This document shows positions 47,387 to 59,082 of a stretch of DNA of 64,000 nt, piece by piece. Under the pieces are notes generated by a model that had not been told where the DNA came from, ran no database searches, and saw only the letters and a program-made list of their open reading frames with translations. Origin of the DNA: Diadophis punctatus similis (Eukaryota; Chordata; Lepidosauria; Squamata; Dipsadidae); the NCBI GenBank assembly GCA_023053685.1, contig JALIGW010000002.1, positions 165,981,034 to 166,045,033 of the forward strand, written 5' to 3'. Made by a program: the position numbers and the translations under genes. Numbering within the stretch: the first letter of the stretch is position 1; each line of letters begins with the position of its first letter.

Positions 47387-47404
47387 CCCACCTTCGTCGC
47401 CACT
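47387..47404 (-). other. Primer binding site of gypsy element 2
   Basis: On the minus strand, directly inside the 5' LTR, it reads TGGCGACGAAGGTGGGAT. That matches the complement of the tRNA-Ser(GCT) 3' end at about 16 of 18 positions, recalled from memory. Confidence 0.6.
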
Positions 47405-47660
47405 TGTTAGATCCGGAGATGAAAGGACGACATGAGACTAGAGTCAAAACAACCAGTCTTTATTCATAGGAACAGCAACAGAACAGATAAGACGCTAATG
47501 CAGTAGATCGGTACAGAATTCTCCTCAGTCGCGTTTGACAGCTCTATTTAAGGCGGCTGTCAAACGCGGCAGCCAATTGGGGAGCTGGCTTCTCCCGCTT
47601 TAGCAGCCGTCCAATCAGTGGCGACGGCTGCTGTTGCTGACGACGTGGGAGGACGTAACA
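47405..47660 (-). repeat. 5' LTR of gypsy element 2
   Basis: 256 bp, differing from the left LTR at two transition sites (GACTAGAG versus GACTGGAG; CAGTCGCG versus CAGCCGCG). Confidence 0.94.
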
Positions 47661-48103
47661 AATCTGGCTTCCCCATTGACTTTGCTTGTCAGAAGGTCGC
47701 AAAAGGGGATCACATGACCCTGGGACACTGCAACCGTCATAAATATGAGTTAGTTGCCAAGCACTTAAATGTTGATCACATGCTCATGGGGGTCCTACAA
47801 AGGTCATAACTGAAAAATGATCATCAGTCACTTTTTTCAGTGCTGTGATAACTTTGAATGGTCACTAAACGAACTGTTGTAAGTCAAGGACTACCTGTAG
47901 TTGACTCCAAAAAAGCTAAACCCAGTGCTGACAACCTGTCAGAATTGTATGATAATGCCAGAGTGCTTAGCACACAGAACTGTAAGTACTTTAACTCTGT
48001 GGCCCTTCCTGTTTTTGTGCAGGCCTAAAGGAACAAAGGACTGCAATGATAGGACAGCCCACCCTACTCCTTTGCCTCTGAAGGATAAAACACAGAGAAA
48101 TTA

Positions 48104-48358
48104 TGAGCCGAGGTGGTGCAGCAGTTAGAGTGCAGTACTGCAGGCTACTTTAGCTGACTGTGATCAGCAGTTCAGCTGTTCAAATCTCACCAGCTCAGGG
48201 TTGACTCAGCCTTACATCCTTCCGAGGTAGGTAAAATGAGGACCCAGATTGTTGGGGGCAATGTAAATATACATTGCTTAATGGTGTAAACCGCTTAGAG
48301 AATGCTTGCACTATGAGGCGGTATATAAGTCTCACTAATAAATAAAAATAAATAAATT
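48104..48358 (+). repeat. tRNA-derived SINE, family B
   Basis: It starts GAGCCGAGGTGGTGCAGCAG (box A-like) with box B-like GTTCAAATC at 48178-48186. The body is CTCAGGGTTGACTCAGCC and GAGGACCCAGATTGTTGGGG, and the tail is GCGGTATATAAGTCT followed by AATAAA repeats. It is the same family as 30560-30790. Confidence 0.85.
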
Positions 48359-49355
48359 CGGAATCTGGCATTTATTGTCTTTGTAAAGAAAGGAAATGAA
48401 GGAGAGGAGAATCTTAAAGTGTTGTTTGGGATTGATTTCTTTTCACAATTCCAGTCTTCTTTTTTTAACCTTTATCCACCTTATATCATGACAGGATGTA
48501 TGTCGTGTATGTATGTATGTAGGGGTGTATGGGGTGTTCAGGGAGGGGTAGCATCTCTGGTGTAGGAGCATGTTGTGTCCTTTTAGGGCAATTTGTTTTA
48601 GGGCAGCTCGTACACCTTTGGTCCCCACCTGTCACTCAGCTCTCACCTGTGGCTCCTAGTAGCTGTAGCATGTGCAGCGGCTACACCCCGGGCAACAGCT
48701 TCGACAGGCTGGCCAAACCAGGTTGAGAGTACCCATTGGGTCATTGACCTTCGGTGAGATAGGGACTTGTCTATCTCGAGCATGTGAAGACAGATTCTGG
48801 CAGACTGAGCGGATGAAATCTACTAGAATAGGACAACAGTCATGAAGGTGGTCTCTGCAAGGGATGTGGTACGCTAAGAGCATGGCAAGACACGAAAGAT
48901 GCCCTGGTCAACCACTGCATCCAGCCCATCTCCAACTGTCTCGACTCTTGTCCTGCTATTGGAGCAAGATGGAATCTGGGAAGAGAGAGTGAGGCTGACT
49001 ATGCACACCTCTCCCTCACTTTAATCCAATTCATGCGCAAGTCTTGACATCCCCCCCCCAATTTCCATGAACCTTCAAAGTCCTGTGGCGGTGGGTGAGC
49101 GACGAAGCAGCAGGTGTGGATACACTGGGAGCTGTAGCCGTGGACCTGCACACAGGTGACTCAGGTCTAATGGTCGTCTTCTTGCTGACCAAAGCAACAG
49201 CTGAATTCAGCGTCTACCTGAGTGACTGAGCAGCCCTCTTTAGGACCACACTGCTCATCTCTGTAGTAAGAGGAAGGGGCTAGAAAAGTTGTCCTAAACA
49301 TTGTTGCTTCATAGAACCCTGTCCAACTTACTGCGGCTGGAGGAGATCGTATTTC

Positions 49356-50060
49356 ATGCTGTCAAATAACAAGACAATTAAAAGAAAACGTAAAGTGACA
49401 CCACTCACCATTCGCACATGGAACGTACGAACGCTTCAAGACAACCCCTTAGAAAATCGACCAGAAAGAAGAACAGCCCTGGTCTCCAGAGAACTCACAA
49501 GATTTAACATCGATATTGTGGCCCTGTGTGAAACTCGTCTAGCCAACGAAGGTCAGCTCACAGAAACAGGAGGTGGTTATACATTCTTCTGGTGTGAACG
49601 CAGCAATAGTGAACGCCGTGAATCTGGAGTTGGCTTTGCGGTTAAAAATCATCTTGTCCGCAAACCTGCCAGTCTTCCCAAGGGAGTGAATGACCGACTC
49701 ATGACACTGCATCTCCCACTACCGAGAGGAAAGCAAGCCCCGCTGATCAGTGCCTATGCACCCACAATGATGAACCCGGATGAAGTAAAGGACAAATTTT
49801 ATGAAGATCTCGATGCCCTACTTTCATCCGTGAAGTGCACCGACAGGCTGATTCTACTTCACGATTTCAACGCGAGAGTAGGATCTGATCACACTGCCTG
49901 GGATGGCGTCATTGAAAAAAATGGAATTGGCAAATGTAACAGCAATGGCCTATTACTACTGAAGACATGTGCGACTCACGATCTGATCATCACCAATACC
50001 ATCTTTCACCTGCCCACTCGCAAAAAGGCATCCTGGATGCACCCATGCTCCAAGCACTGA
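49356..50060 (+). pseudogene. LINE endonuclease domain (ORF2 N-terminal part)
   Basis: The 234-codon ORF carries apurinic/apyrimidinic-endonuclease-like motifs in order: IRTWNVRTLQDN, IVALCETRL, GVGFAVKNHLV, LISAYAPTM, and ILLHDFNARVGSDH where GDFNA is usual. A Cys/Trp-rich stretch then ends at a stop after WMHPCSKH. The ORF continues in the same frame after that stop, so the stop is a disabling substitution. The HDFNA change alters a normally conserved Gly. Confidence 0.85.
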
Positions 50061-52417
50061 CATCTTATTAATTATGTCATCGTGTGGAGGAAAGACGGAC
50101 AGGATGTAAGGGTGACCAAGGCCATGCCATGTGCTGACTGTTGGACTGACCATAGACTCGTCATCTCCAAATTAAGCTTTCACATCAAGCCAATGAGACG
50201 TCCACAGGGAAACAAAGCTGTGATGAAATAGATCAATGTCAGTAAACTGAGGAACCCCAACACAGCAGCTTCACTAGCAGAAGATCTTGACAACCAACTC
50301 TCAGAGCTGCAATTAGAGGGAAATGCTGAGAAGGACTGGAAACGCTTTTGGGATATTGTGCATTCTTCTACACTAAAAGTTCTTGGACCCTCACACAGGA
50401 AACAGCAGGACTGGTTTGACGAAAATGATGAAGAAATCAAGGCCCTACTTGCTGAAAAGCACCACCTTCACTGTGCTTATCAGAATGACCCGTCGTCAAC
50501 AGCTAAAGAAAAATGCCTTCAACAACACTCGCAGGACCGTACAGAGCAAGCTTCGCAAGATGCAAGACTCCTGGTTGAGTACCAAAGCAGATGAAATTCA
50601 GAAGTTTGCTGATAGAAACGATGTTAAACGATTCTACGAAGTCCTCAGATCCTTGTATGGACCTCAGCCCTCAGGGAGTTCCCCTCTACTGGACTTGGTG
50701 GCAACTCTCATCACTGAGAAGACTCTGATTCAACAGCGATGGGCTGAGCCATTCCAATCTGTATTGAACCGCCCATCTTCCATCAATAACGAGGCGATCG
50801 ATAGAATGCCCCGGGTGGATATCAACCACAGCCTGGACTCCCCACCATCAAAGACTGAAACCCTACAGGCCATCAGCCAGCTGTCCACTGGCAAGGCCCC
50901 AGGATCTGACGTGATCCCAGTGGAGGTCTATAAGGATGGCGGTGCAGTGCTTGTCGACAAACTCATTCAGCTGTTCCAGTCTTTCTGGAATTAAGGATCC
51001 ATTCCTCAGGAACTGAAAGATGCGTCCATCATACACCTCTACAAGAGGAAAGGGAATTGACAAGTCTGTGACAATCATAGAGGAATATCACTGCTTTCCA
51101 TTTTAGGCAAGATCCTTGCACAAGTGTTGCTGAACTGCCTGACTGACCACCCGGAACAGGGTTTATTACCTGAGGCACAGTGCGGTTTCTGCAAAGAGCG
51201 TGGCACTGTGGACATGATCTTCGCAGCAGGTCTGTGGCACATCATGTCAAAATTCATCCTGATGGTACGTCAGTTCCACAATGGTATGACGGCTCGTGTT
51301 CTGGATGATGGAGAAGCTTCAGAGGCATTTCCTGTTACAAACGGCATCAAGCAAGAGTGTGTTGGCACCGACCTTGTTCAGCATAATGTTTTCAGCCATG
51401 TTGTCAGATGCCTTCCAGAACAGTTCCTTGGGAGTTAGCCTGAGATACAGGACCGATGGGAAACTGTTCAACCTGTGAAGATTCCAGGCTGTCACCAAGA
51501 TAAAGGAGACTGTGCTACGTGACCTCCTCTTTGCTGATGACTGTGTCCTGAATGCTGGATCAGAGCAGGAAATGCAAGCCAGTGTGGACAAATTTGCAGC
51601 AACATGAGAAAACTTTAGCCTCCTTATCAACATAAAGAAGACTAAAGTGATGCATCAGCCAGCTCCGAAAGCCAAATACCAAAAGCCCATCATCACAGTG
51701 AAGGGAGAAAAGCTGCAAGCTGTGGACCAATTTACATACCTTGGCAGCACCCTCTCCCATATAGTGACAATTGAGATTGAGGTCAGACTACTGACCAACA
51801 TGTGGGACCGCCGTGGAATAAACCTTGCTACAAAGCTCAAAGTCTACTGAGCAGTAGTGCTAACTACCCTGATGTATGCCAGTGAGACTTGGACTGTATA
51901 CAGGAGGCACGCTAGGCAATTGAACCACTTCTACACGTTCTCTCTCCGTATAATTCTGAGGATCCGGTGGCAGGACAAGGTGCCAGACACAGAAGTCCTC
52001 TCCAGAGCAGGCCTACCATCAGTTCACACCCTGCTGATGAAAGCCCAGACACACTGGGCAGGCCATGTTGCAAGAATGCCAGATCATCGCATCCCCAAAC
52101 AGCTCCTCTATGGTGAGCTGTCTCAAGGAAAGCAATTGCACGGGAGACAAAGAAAGCGATACAAAGACACGTTGAAAGCCTCCTTCAAGTCCCTGGATAT
52201 CGACACCACCTCCTGGGAAACCCTGGCACAAGATCGATCAACATGGCGCACGCTGATCCACCAAGGCTGCCAGACAACCATAACACAAGAGAAGCAAGCA
52301 CTCCGCAAAGCCAGAGCTGCAAATACTGCAACAATGGTGCCCACAAATGTCTGCCCAACGTGGCAGAACATTTCGTGCCTGTATAGGCCTTACCAGCCAC
52401 CTGCGGACACATCATGA
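50061..52417 (+). pseudogene. LINE reverse transcriptase, broken
   Basis: Fragments of the same ORF2 lie in different frames. 50383-50994 has the linker and start of RT (STGKAPGSDVIPVEV). 51124-51438 has palm-domain pieces (LPEAQCGFCKERGTVDMIF). Near 51520-51545 the plus strand encodes the LLFADD-type catalytic motif (CTCTTTGCTGATGACTGTG). 51647-51850 has VDQFTYLGSTLS. 51857-52417 has the C-terminal domain with WAGHVARMPDHRIPKQLL and RKRYKDTLKASF. Several stop codons and frameshifts separate them. Confidence 0.85.
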
Positions 52418-53142
52418 ACAGCCCACAACCTGTTAGATGTCAAGGTCCTCTTCGAACACGATGGACGAACATCAGGATCAGGATCATGACAGGATGGATA
52501 TATGAGGATGGACACAGGAGAGAGCCCAGGTCTTGAGGGAAGATCCTGTTGCAGTTCTATGATTGGCAGATTTCCTGGCTGGCTGGCTACATACAGAACA
52601 GAGGAAAGCAAATGGGAGAATCAACCAAAACTAGCTGTGCTTATCATATCTGTGCACACATACAACATTGGGATAGCACTTTCCAGTAGTGAGTTACAAG
52701 AGACGCAGTAAGAAGCAGATTAGAGATTGGCAGGCAGGTAGAAAATTCCATGCTGTCCCCACCCCCACCTTCGGTTGACTCAAGAATGAATGGGTAGCAC
52801 TTTAATTCAGGAATGTTGAAAGGCTCTGAACTAGCTGTACTGGAATAATAGTGGTATTTTTTTTTTACCTTTCAGCCAATGCCATCTTATCATAGCTTCA
52901 ATATTTTCAAAATGTTAATGCTTTGTCACCTTTTATTTATGTGCAAATAATCTCTCATCTTTCTTCTAGGAGCTCAAGGTTTGGGAATGCATCCAAAAAT
53001 ACTACTGTCATTCCAATGGAGCAATTGACAATGTAGAGTCTTTTTCCACTTCTGAACTGCAGGCCATCTGTCTATGAATCATCACAATATAATAATATAT
53101 TTAATAAGAATAAAATATGAATAAAATAATACCAACACTAAT

Positions 53143-53162
53143 GAATAGAATAGAATAGAATA
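53143..53162 (+). repeat. (GAATA)4 microsatellite at a LINE tail
   Basis: Four perfect GAATA units directly abut the 3' end of the LINE that follows (53163 onward). Confidence 0.9.
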
Positions 53163-54132
53163 GAATTCTTTATTGGCCAAGTGTGATTGGACACACAAGG
53201 AATTTGTCTTTGGTGCATATGCTCTCAGTGTACATAAAAGAAAAGATACATTTGTCAAGAATGGTTGTCATAGGGTTCAAGTAAGCAATCAGGAAACAAT
53301 CAATATTAATATAAATCGTAAGGATACAAGCAACAAGTTACAGTCCTACAGTCATAAGTGGGAGGAGATGGGTGATAGGAACGATGAGAAAAACTAATAG
53401 TAATAGTAATGCAGTCTAGTGAATAGTTTGACAGTGGTGAGGGAATTATTTGTTTAGCAGAGTGATGGCGTTCGGGAAAAAACTGTTCTTCTGTCTAGTT
53501 GTCTTGGTGTGCAGTGCTCTATAGCGACGTTTTGAGGGTAGGAGTTGAAGCAATTTATGTCCAGGATGCGAGGGGTCAGTAAATATTTTCACGGCCCTCT
53601 TTTTGACTCGTGCAGTATACAGGTCCTCAATGGAAGACAGCTTGGCAGCAATTGTTTTTTCTGCAGTTCTGATTATCCTCTGAAGTCTGTGTCTGTCTTG
53701 TTGGGTTGCAGAACCAAACCAGACAGTTATAGAGGTGCAGATGACAGACTCAATGATTCCTCTATAGAACTGTATCAGCAGCTCCTTGGGAAGTTTGAGC
53801 TTCCTGAGTTGGCGCAGAAAGAACATTCTTTGTTGTGCTTTTTTGATGACGTTTTTGATGTTAGGTGACCATTTTAGGTCTTGAGACATGATGGAACCTA
53901 GAAATTTGAAGGTCTCTACTGTTGATACTGTGTTGTCTAGTATTGTAAGAGGTGGTAGGATGGGAGGGCTTCTCCTAAAGTCTACCACCATTTCTACGGT
54001 TTTGAGTGTGTTTGGTTCCAGATTGTTCTGGTCGCACCACGAGGCTAGTTGTTCAACCTCCCGTCTGTATGTGGTTTCATCGTTGTCTCGAATGAGGCCA
54101 ATCACTGTTGTATCATCTGCAAACTTCAGTAG
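53163..54132 (-). mobile_element. 5'-truncated CR1/L3-type LINE (Snake1-like)
   Basis: The minus ORF 53446-54105 encodes the C-terminal half of a LINE RT without stops. It starts right after the catalytic motif (the DNA upstream at about 54110-54132 reads as FADDTTV-type sequence in the adjacent codons) and continues VEQLASWCDQNNLEPN, FKFLGSIMSQDLKWS and FYRGIIESVICTSITVWFGS, ending with HPGHKLLQLLPSKRRYR. The 3' UTR reads AATTCTTTATTGGCCAAGTG on the plus strand and joins an AATAG-type repeat. That combination is characteristic of the snake CR1/L3 LINEs. Truncated at its 5' end, it is dead but young-looking. Confidence 0.88.
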
Positions 54133-55594
54133 TTTTTTAATGCTGTTTTAATGCTGTTCTTATGATCAATTTCTATCCTTTCCCTACTGCATTTCTTCAG
54201 ACTCACTTCTAAATGGTGAGTATACTAGTTGTAATAGCTAAGTGATTGGTTTTCCTGGCTGACTTTGTTACACTCTCTTTTAAGTACTGTATAATACCAC
54301 AGAGCAGGAAAACATCAGCCAGTTGGGGCACCATGGCAGAAATAGGAGTTAACCACCTCCTGTTCAAGGTGGAGAGTGGCAAAACATAACAGGTTTTGCA
54401 CACCTTGAGTCTAACCCTGGATGATGGAATAAGGAAGAAAATTTCTTAATGCCAATATAGCTGATTATGATTCAAGACTGTTTCCCTTATGGGCTGCAGA
54501 GAAAATAATGGCAACATTGAGCTTTCTCTTTTGAAGTGCTTTACTCCCATTGATGAGCTGGCAGCAAACTATACCAGGATGAAATTTGTTGCTCCCTCGT
54601 GTTGCTCCCTATCCTGCCGCTACTACTTTTCTACTACTCCCAATCCCAGTCTTTAGAAGGTCTTACTTATTTTTTATATTTAAATCCCACCTTTTTGTTA
54701 GAGCGAGTGTGACCCTTTGCAGCTGGATAAACTCTGAATCCCAGTCTCATCTTCTGTTTTCCATGTTTTTGAAGTGCTTTTTTTAACTCTGAAAATTCAG
54801 TTTGCTCCTCTCCCTCTTCCATTGTTAAATGTTGATTTGAGGTTGTGGCTGATCCAGGGCTGATTCAAATGAGAAGAAGCAGCACATGGCAAAGGCTTCC
54901 AAGGACCCAGGTGGGCTACAAATTGCAGGTAAGATAGTGTATGTTTAAATATCTATGCATCAAAAAATCCCAAAGTAAGAAGAGCACAAGGGAGGCTAGG
55001 ATGTCACACAAAAAGATTATGCAATGATATGTAAATTCTTTCCATGCAGTGTATTGTGGTCTCTGCATAACGTGGGGAACCATTGTAACATGAAGTATAC
55101 ATACTATCAGAAATAGTGCATTTCAAGAGGTTATGGCTTTATGTGCTTTTAGGGTGGAGCGCAGATCTGGACCTCCTTCCAGTTCCTAAAACACCCAAAT
55201 TATTACAAATCTCTTACATCACACTTCATAACTCAGGGCAGGATGTGCTTTCTATTCTAGAAGCTGTGGAAGGAGTAGTCAAATGGAGCAAAATGGACAT
55301 GTGGGACATATTATTATATCCATTCAAAACCTGCAAACTATAGCTAGTTAGGTTCTCATCTACTGCTTTTGCTTTTCTTTTAGTGATGCGTTAGACCTAA
55401 AATGCCTTTAGTCCCAGAGACTGTACATATCTCATACTAAATTAATGCTGAAAATACCCTAATGCAGTGCATGATGTTCTAGCAAAACTAGTGTTCCCCA
55501 GGGTGCTTTTAGTATTGGACGTTAGTGTAGTTATTTCAGCAGTAAGAATCACATAGTTTAGACAGCAAAGCTAAAGGATTCTCTGTGTATATGT
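54133..55594. other. Intergenic stretch without a supported gene
   Basis: I recognise no element. Short ORFs such as 54586-54786 lack motifs. Confidence 0.5.
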
Positions 55595-55743
55595 CAGTAG
55601 TGTGTTATAAAACCCTTTGCTACCGGTTCGTGTGCGTACTTGTGCGCGTGCGTGATGCTTCTGCCGGGTGGGTGGGTGGAGGCTCCTGCCCGCTGGCGCT
55701 ACCAGTTCTTAGAACTGGTCCAAACCGGGAGCAACCCACCGCT

Positions 55744-55744
<1 letters not shown>
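55595..55744. mobile_element. hAT MITE abutting a (GT)n tract
   Basis: The ends are CAGTAGTGTGTTATAAAACC and GGGAGCAACCCACCGCTG, inverse in orientation to the MITE at 41787-41937. The left flank GTATATGT and right flank GTGTGTGT agree at 6 of 8 bases, the right one running into the dinucleotide repeat. Confidence 0.8.

Positions 55745-55802
<58 letters not shown>
55745..55802 (+). repeat. (GT)n microsatellite
   Basis: About 29 GT units with no interruptions, beginning at the last base of the hAT MITE. Confidence 0.97.
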
Positions 55803-55807
<5 letters not shown>

Positions 55808-55893
55808 GAAACACTTCTAGTGACTGACATATTTGAGAATAGAATCGGGAGAACACAAGGCTTAAGTGTTTCTTAAGAATTAGGCCATGGGGA

Positions 55894-56351
55894 GTGCGTA
55901 TAGTCAAGGCTATGGTTTTCCCAGTTGCAATGTATGGCTGTGAAAGTTGGACCATAAGAAAGGCTGAGCGCCAAAGAATTGAGGCCTTTGAACTATGATG
56001 CTGGAGAAGACTCCTGCGAGTCCCTTGGACTGCAAGGCGATCAAACCGGTCAGTCCTAGAGGAGATCAACCCTGACTGCTCTTTAGAAGGCCAGATCCTG
56101 AAGATGAAACTCAAATACTTTGGCCACCAAATGAGAAGGAAGGACTCACTGGAGAAGAGCCTAATGCTGGGAACGATTGAGGGCAAAAGAAGAAGGGGAC
56201 AACAGAGAATGAGGTGGCTGGATGGAGTCACTGAAGCAGTAGGCATGAGCTTAAATGGACTCCAGAAGATAGTAGAGAACAGGAAGGCTTGGAGGAACAT
56301 TGTCCATGGGGTCGCGATGGGTCGGACATGACTTCGCAACTAATAACAACA
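55894..56351 (+). mobile_element. 5'-truncated BovB (RTE) LINE
   Basis: The plus ORF 56104-56331 ends with MRWLDGVTEAVGMSLNGLQ and VENRKAWRNIVHGVAMGRT, characteristic of the BovB ORF2 C-terminus. The 3' end is GGGTCGGACATGACTTCGCA followed by a short ACAAC tail. A perfect 12-bp duplication AGGCCATGGGGA flanks it (55882-55893 and 56352-56363). Upstream, the preserved codons include AMYGCESWTI-type sequence interrupted by a stop near 56000. No active enzyme. Confidence 0.93.
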
Positions 56352-56858
56352 AGGCCATGGGGACAGTCTTGCAAAGTACCAAACACTAAACTATGCTATA
56401 CAAACTGTAATGGCAGGTTCTTACAGTAGCTAAACCCTGAACCTTACAAACCTCATTAGGACTTAGTTCAGTGTAGAACAAAGCTACTGGGTAATGTCAC
56501 ATATAAATTAGTAACTTTAAAGGTAAATGTCTATGGAGATTCCCAGGCATCCAGGTCATGGTTGTCCGAAAGGTGCTTTTTAAAGAGGCAACTGGATTTT
56601 CTGGTTTTTTTCTTTGAAGACATTTCACTTCTCATCCAAGAAGCTTTAAAGGTAAATGAGAACTTTGTAGGGAGAAACAAGATACATTTTTATATGCTGA
56701 ATTTCTTGTCTCCCTTTATAGAAAGGGAGAATGCCAGTAATATTCATCAGGAACACCTATATATCACTCAGGTCAGAAAAATATTTTGGACATGTTTTTG
56801 GTATTATCCTTTAAGGGGACTTACCCACTTGGGACTTCACTGTGCTTCAGATGTGATA

Positions 56859-57250
56859 CAGATAGTCCTAAACTTGAAACCACATTTGAGACAGAATTTC
56901 TGTTGCTAAACAAGATGGTGGTTAAGTGATCGTATTCCATTTTATGATCATTTTTTGCCATGGTTGTTAAGCGAATTGCTGCAGTTAAGTAAATCACACG
57001 GTTTGTTAAGCAAATCCTGCTTCTCCCATTGGCTTTCTGGTTGGAAGCTGGCTGGGAAGCTTGCAAACGGCGTTCACATGACCTAGGGTCACTGCCACCG
57101 TCGTGACTACATGCCGATTGCCCGATTTGTGACCATGGAGATGCTATGACAGTCATAGGTACAAGGATCAGTTCTAAGTTACTTTTTTCAGTGCCGTTGT
57201 AATTTTGAACAGTTGCTAAATGAATGATTGTAATTTGAGGACTTACAGTA
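56859..57250. mobile_element. Mariner-like MITE, copy 3 (uninterrupted)
   Basis: It runs from a degenerate TACAGATAGTCCTAAACTTG to TTGAGGACTTACAGTA. It shares the order of interior words with the copies at 25.3 and 42.7-47.9 kb. It is more diverged than those. Confidence 0.8.
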
Positions 57251-58860
57251 TCTGTACCAGAAAAATGCTTTGGAGTGGTAGGAGCAAAAACACAGCACCT
57301 CTTCACAACTCTTTTGTTGAGATCACATAGATTTGTTGAGATTACCTGGCAGCTGTTTTAAAGAGTTGCACACGAATATTACATTTGCACTGCTGTGTAC
57401 TCTGAAGCATTTTTCTGGAATCAGATCCAAGCCATTGCCTAGCTCTATTGTGTACTAGGTAATACACAGTATGTGAAAAGTATGCATTAGATAGTTAAAT
57501 GAAACAGTAATGATCTGGTCTGTGTTTTAAAAATGATTATAATTACTAGGGTATATTAAAAGCAAGCACCAGAAACATTCTCAACATTTAAAAAAATTAT
57601 TATAATTGGAGTCCTAGAAATGTTGCATCAGATTTCAAATCTTGGGTTTAAACTCCTGAAGGTGGAACATACTGTAGATAGGTATCGGGAACATGATATA
57701 TAGAATAGTTCTTGGTTAAGAGGATAAGAACTACACTTAGAGCTGGTAAGAGAAGTAAAATAATAAATAATAGAATTTTCAGAACATTTGAAGCACAATT
57801 ATTAATGTATTGTTTCAATTTGTAAATTAATTATGGGGATTTCTTAAGTTTGCCAAATAATTTTCTTTTTCCCTTCCTCTCTTTTCCTAGTAGCTGTATC
57901 CTTCCCACTAAAGTTCCAAAAATAATCATTGATATTTTCAATTTACTGCTGGGCAAGAAATCTTTGAATATTCCAGTTATTAAATATCTCTGCTGTTTTC
58001 TGAGATTTTGAAGGAGAGATTTAAATTTCTTCTCCAAAACTAAGATGTGGTGGCATATGGTGAGACCTTGCTTAAATCTTGTAATATTTATTCATTCTAA
58101 ATGAGTGCTTGTGAGAGACTGTGTTTAGCCGCACATTTTGTAGAGTTCAGTTGTCTCTCTCTTCTGGGTCTTTCCCCGTTGTTCTCCACCTGTGAGTCAT
58201 CACAAAACAAAGCTAGCATAAAATTAGCTGTCCTTACTGCCAACCTCTATATTTTCTATTTTGGGTCTATTCAGAGTAAATTGCAAAATGTTTTTGTCTC
58301 CTGTGGGTATGCCATTTATGATAGTTATGGTGATTGGATTTCTCTGATTTTGCTGAAGCAAAATTTTAGCATCTCAGCAGTAAGCGGGGAAAATATCCAC
58401 CAATCACAGCACTACACCATTTGGAGAAGGAATGGGAAGAGTTTGTCTTCAGAGCAAAGACATGAATATTTTGTTATCTGTGATAAGAAGAAAGTAGGAG
58501 ATAAGGACTGATTCATCACATCCTTTCCTATATTAATTGGTGGAGGCCTGCTCCTTTCTCTACCTTTCTGGAATTCTGGCGAGATGGAGTAAAAAAAGGG
58601 GGTTGGAGACATAATGGATCTGGAAGAAATTCAGAAAATAAAGTACTAATAGTGCAATGGTTAGGAGAGAAATAATATAGTGAATGCTGGCTAGAGTGGA
58701 GGAGTTCTGCCTGCAGCAAACTGATACACTATAAAACACTTCTGCTCACCCTAAGAACTCACCCTAAGAACTTATCATCAGCTCTGTTGTGTGAGCCAGG
58801 CTGGGAGCAAGAACTGAGGCAAGGAGACTGAAGTAATAGTTAACTCTCAACTGGATAACT
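57251..58860. other. Intergenic stretch without a supported gene
   Basis: I see no convincing gene. The ORFs at 57831-58037 and 58101-58511 lack known motifs. Confidence 0.5.
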
Positions 58861-59082
58861 AATTTAATTAATTTAATTAAATGGATTTTTATGCCGCCCA
58901 ACTCCCTAGGGACTCTGGGCGGCTCACAACATATTCGGATTCATTTCGACAATACAGTGCAATAAAATACAATAGTTAAAAAACATATATCATATAAAAA
59001 TTAAAAGAGTATCGTCACGCTTTCACCCTGCCTGCCGGAAGAGCCAAGTTTTTATTGCTTTCCGGAAGGCCAGCAGGGTGAC
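58861..59082 (-). mobile_element. L2/CR1-like LINE 3' end, copy 3
   Basis: A (TTAA)n tail, then ATGCCGCCCAACTCCC and the stem ACCCTGCCTGCCGGAAGAGCC, collinear with the 3' UTRs at 7121 and 8216 but older. It truncates the left end of the third gypsy element. Confidence 0.8.

Larger units (their letters stand above)
42879..47660 (-). mobile_element. Young Ty3/gypsy LTR retrotransposon, pol broken
   Basis: This 4782-bp element is flanked by AATCT (42874-42878 and 47661-47665). The LTRs are 256 bp (42879-43134 and 47405-47660) and differ at two positions by eye, so it is young. On the minus strand it has a primer site, gag, protease-RT-RNase H and integrase in the gypsy order. The polypurine tract (GGGGAGGGAGGGG on the minus strand) abuts the 3' LTR. 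Breaks in the protease region and near the RNase H/integrase junction mean it cannot make a full pol by itself. Confidence 0.95.
42725..47899. mobile_element. Mariner-like MITE, copy 2, split by a gypsy element
   Basis: The halves are 42725-42878 (starting TAGGTAGTCCTC) and 47661-47899 (ending AAGGACTACCTGTA). They continue one another across the gypsy insertion, with AATCT duplicated at the junctions. Their order matches the uninterrupted copy at 56859-57250. Confidence 0.88.
48499..52482 (+). mobile_element. Near-full-length non-LTR retrotransposon with 14-bp TSD
   Basis: ATCATGACAGGATG occurs at 48485-48498 and 52483-52496, flanking the element like a target-site duplication. The first 850 bp look like a 5' UTR. 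It is followed by an endonuclease and RT-bearing ORF2 with several stops and frameshifts, and a short tail of ATCAGG-type units. The ORF has an apurinic-type endonuclease start and an RTE-like C-terminus (GHVARMPDHRIPKQLLYGEL). I did not settle the clade; RTE or a related clade is likely. It is inactive. Confidence 0.82.

Noticed and set aside
58101..58511. A 136-codon ORF as a host gene
   Set aside because: No domain, no splice context and no recognised homologue.
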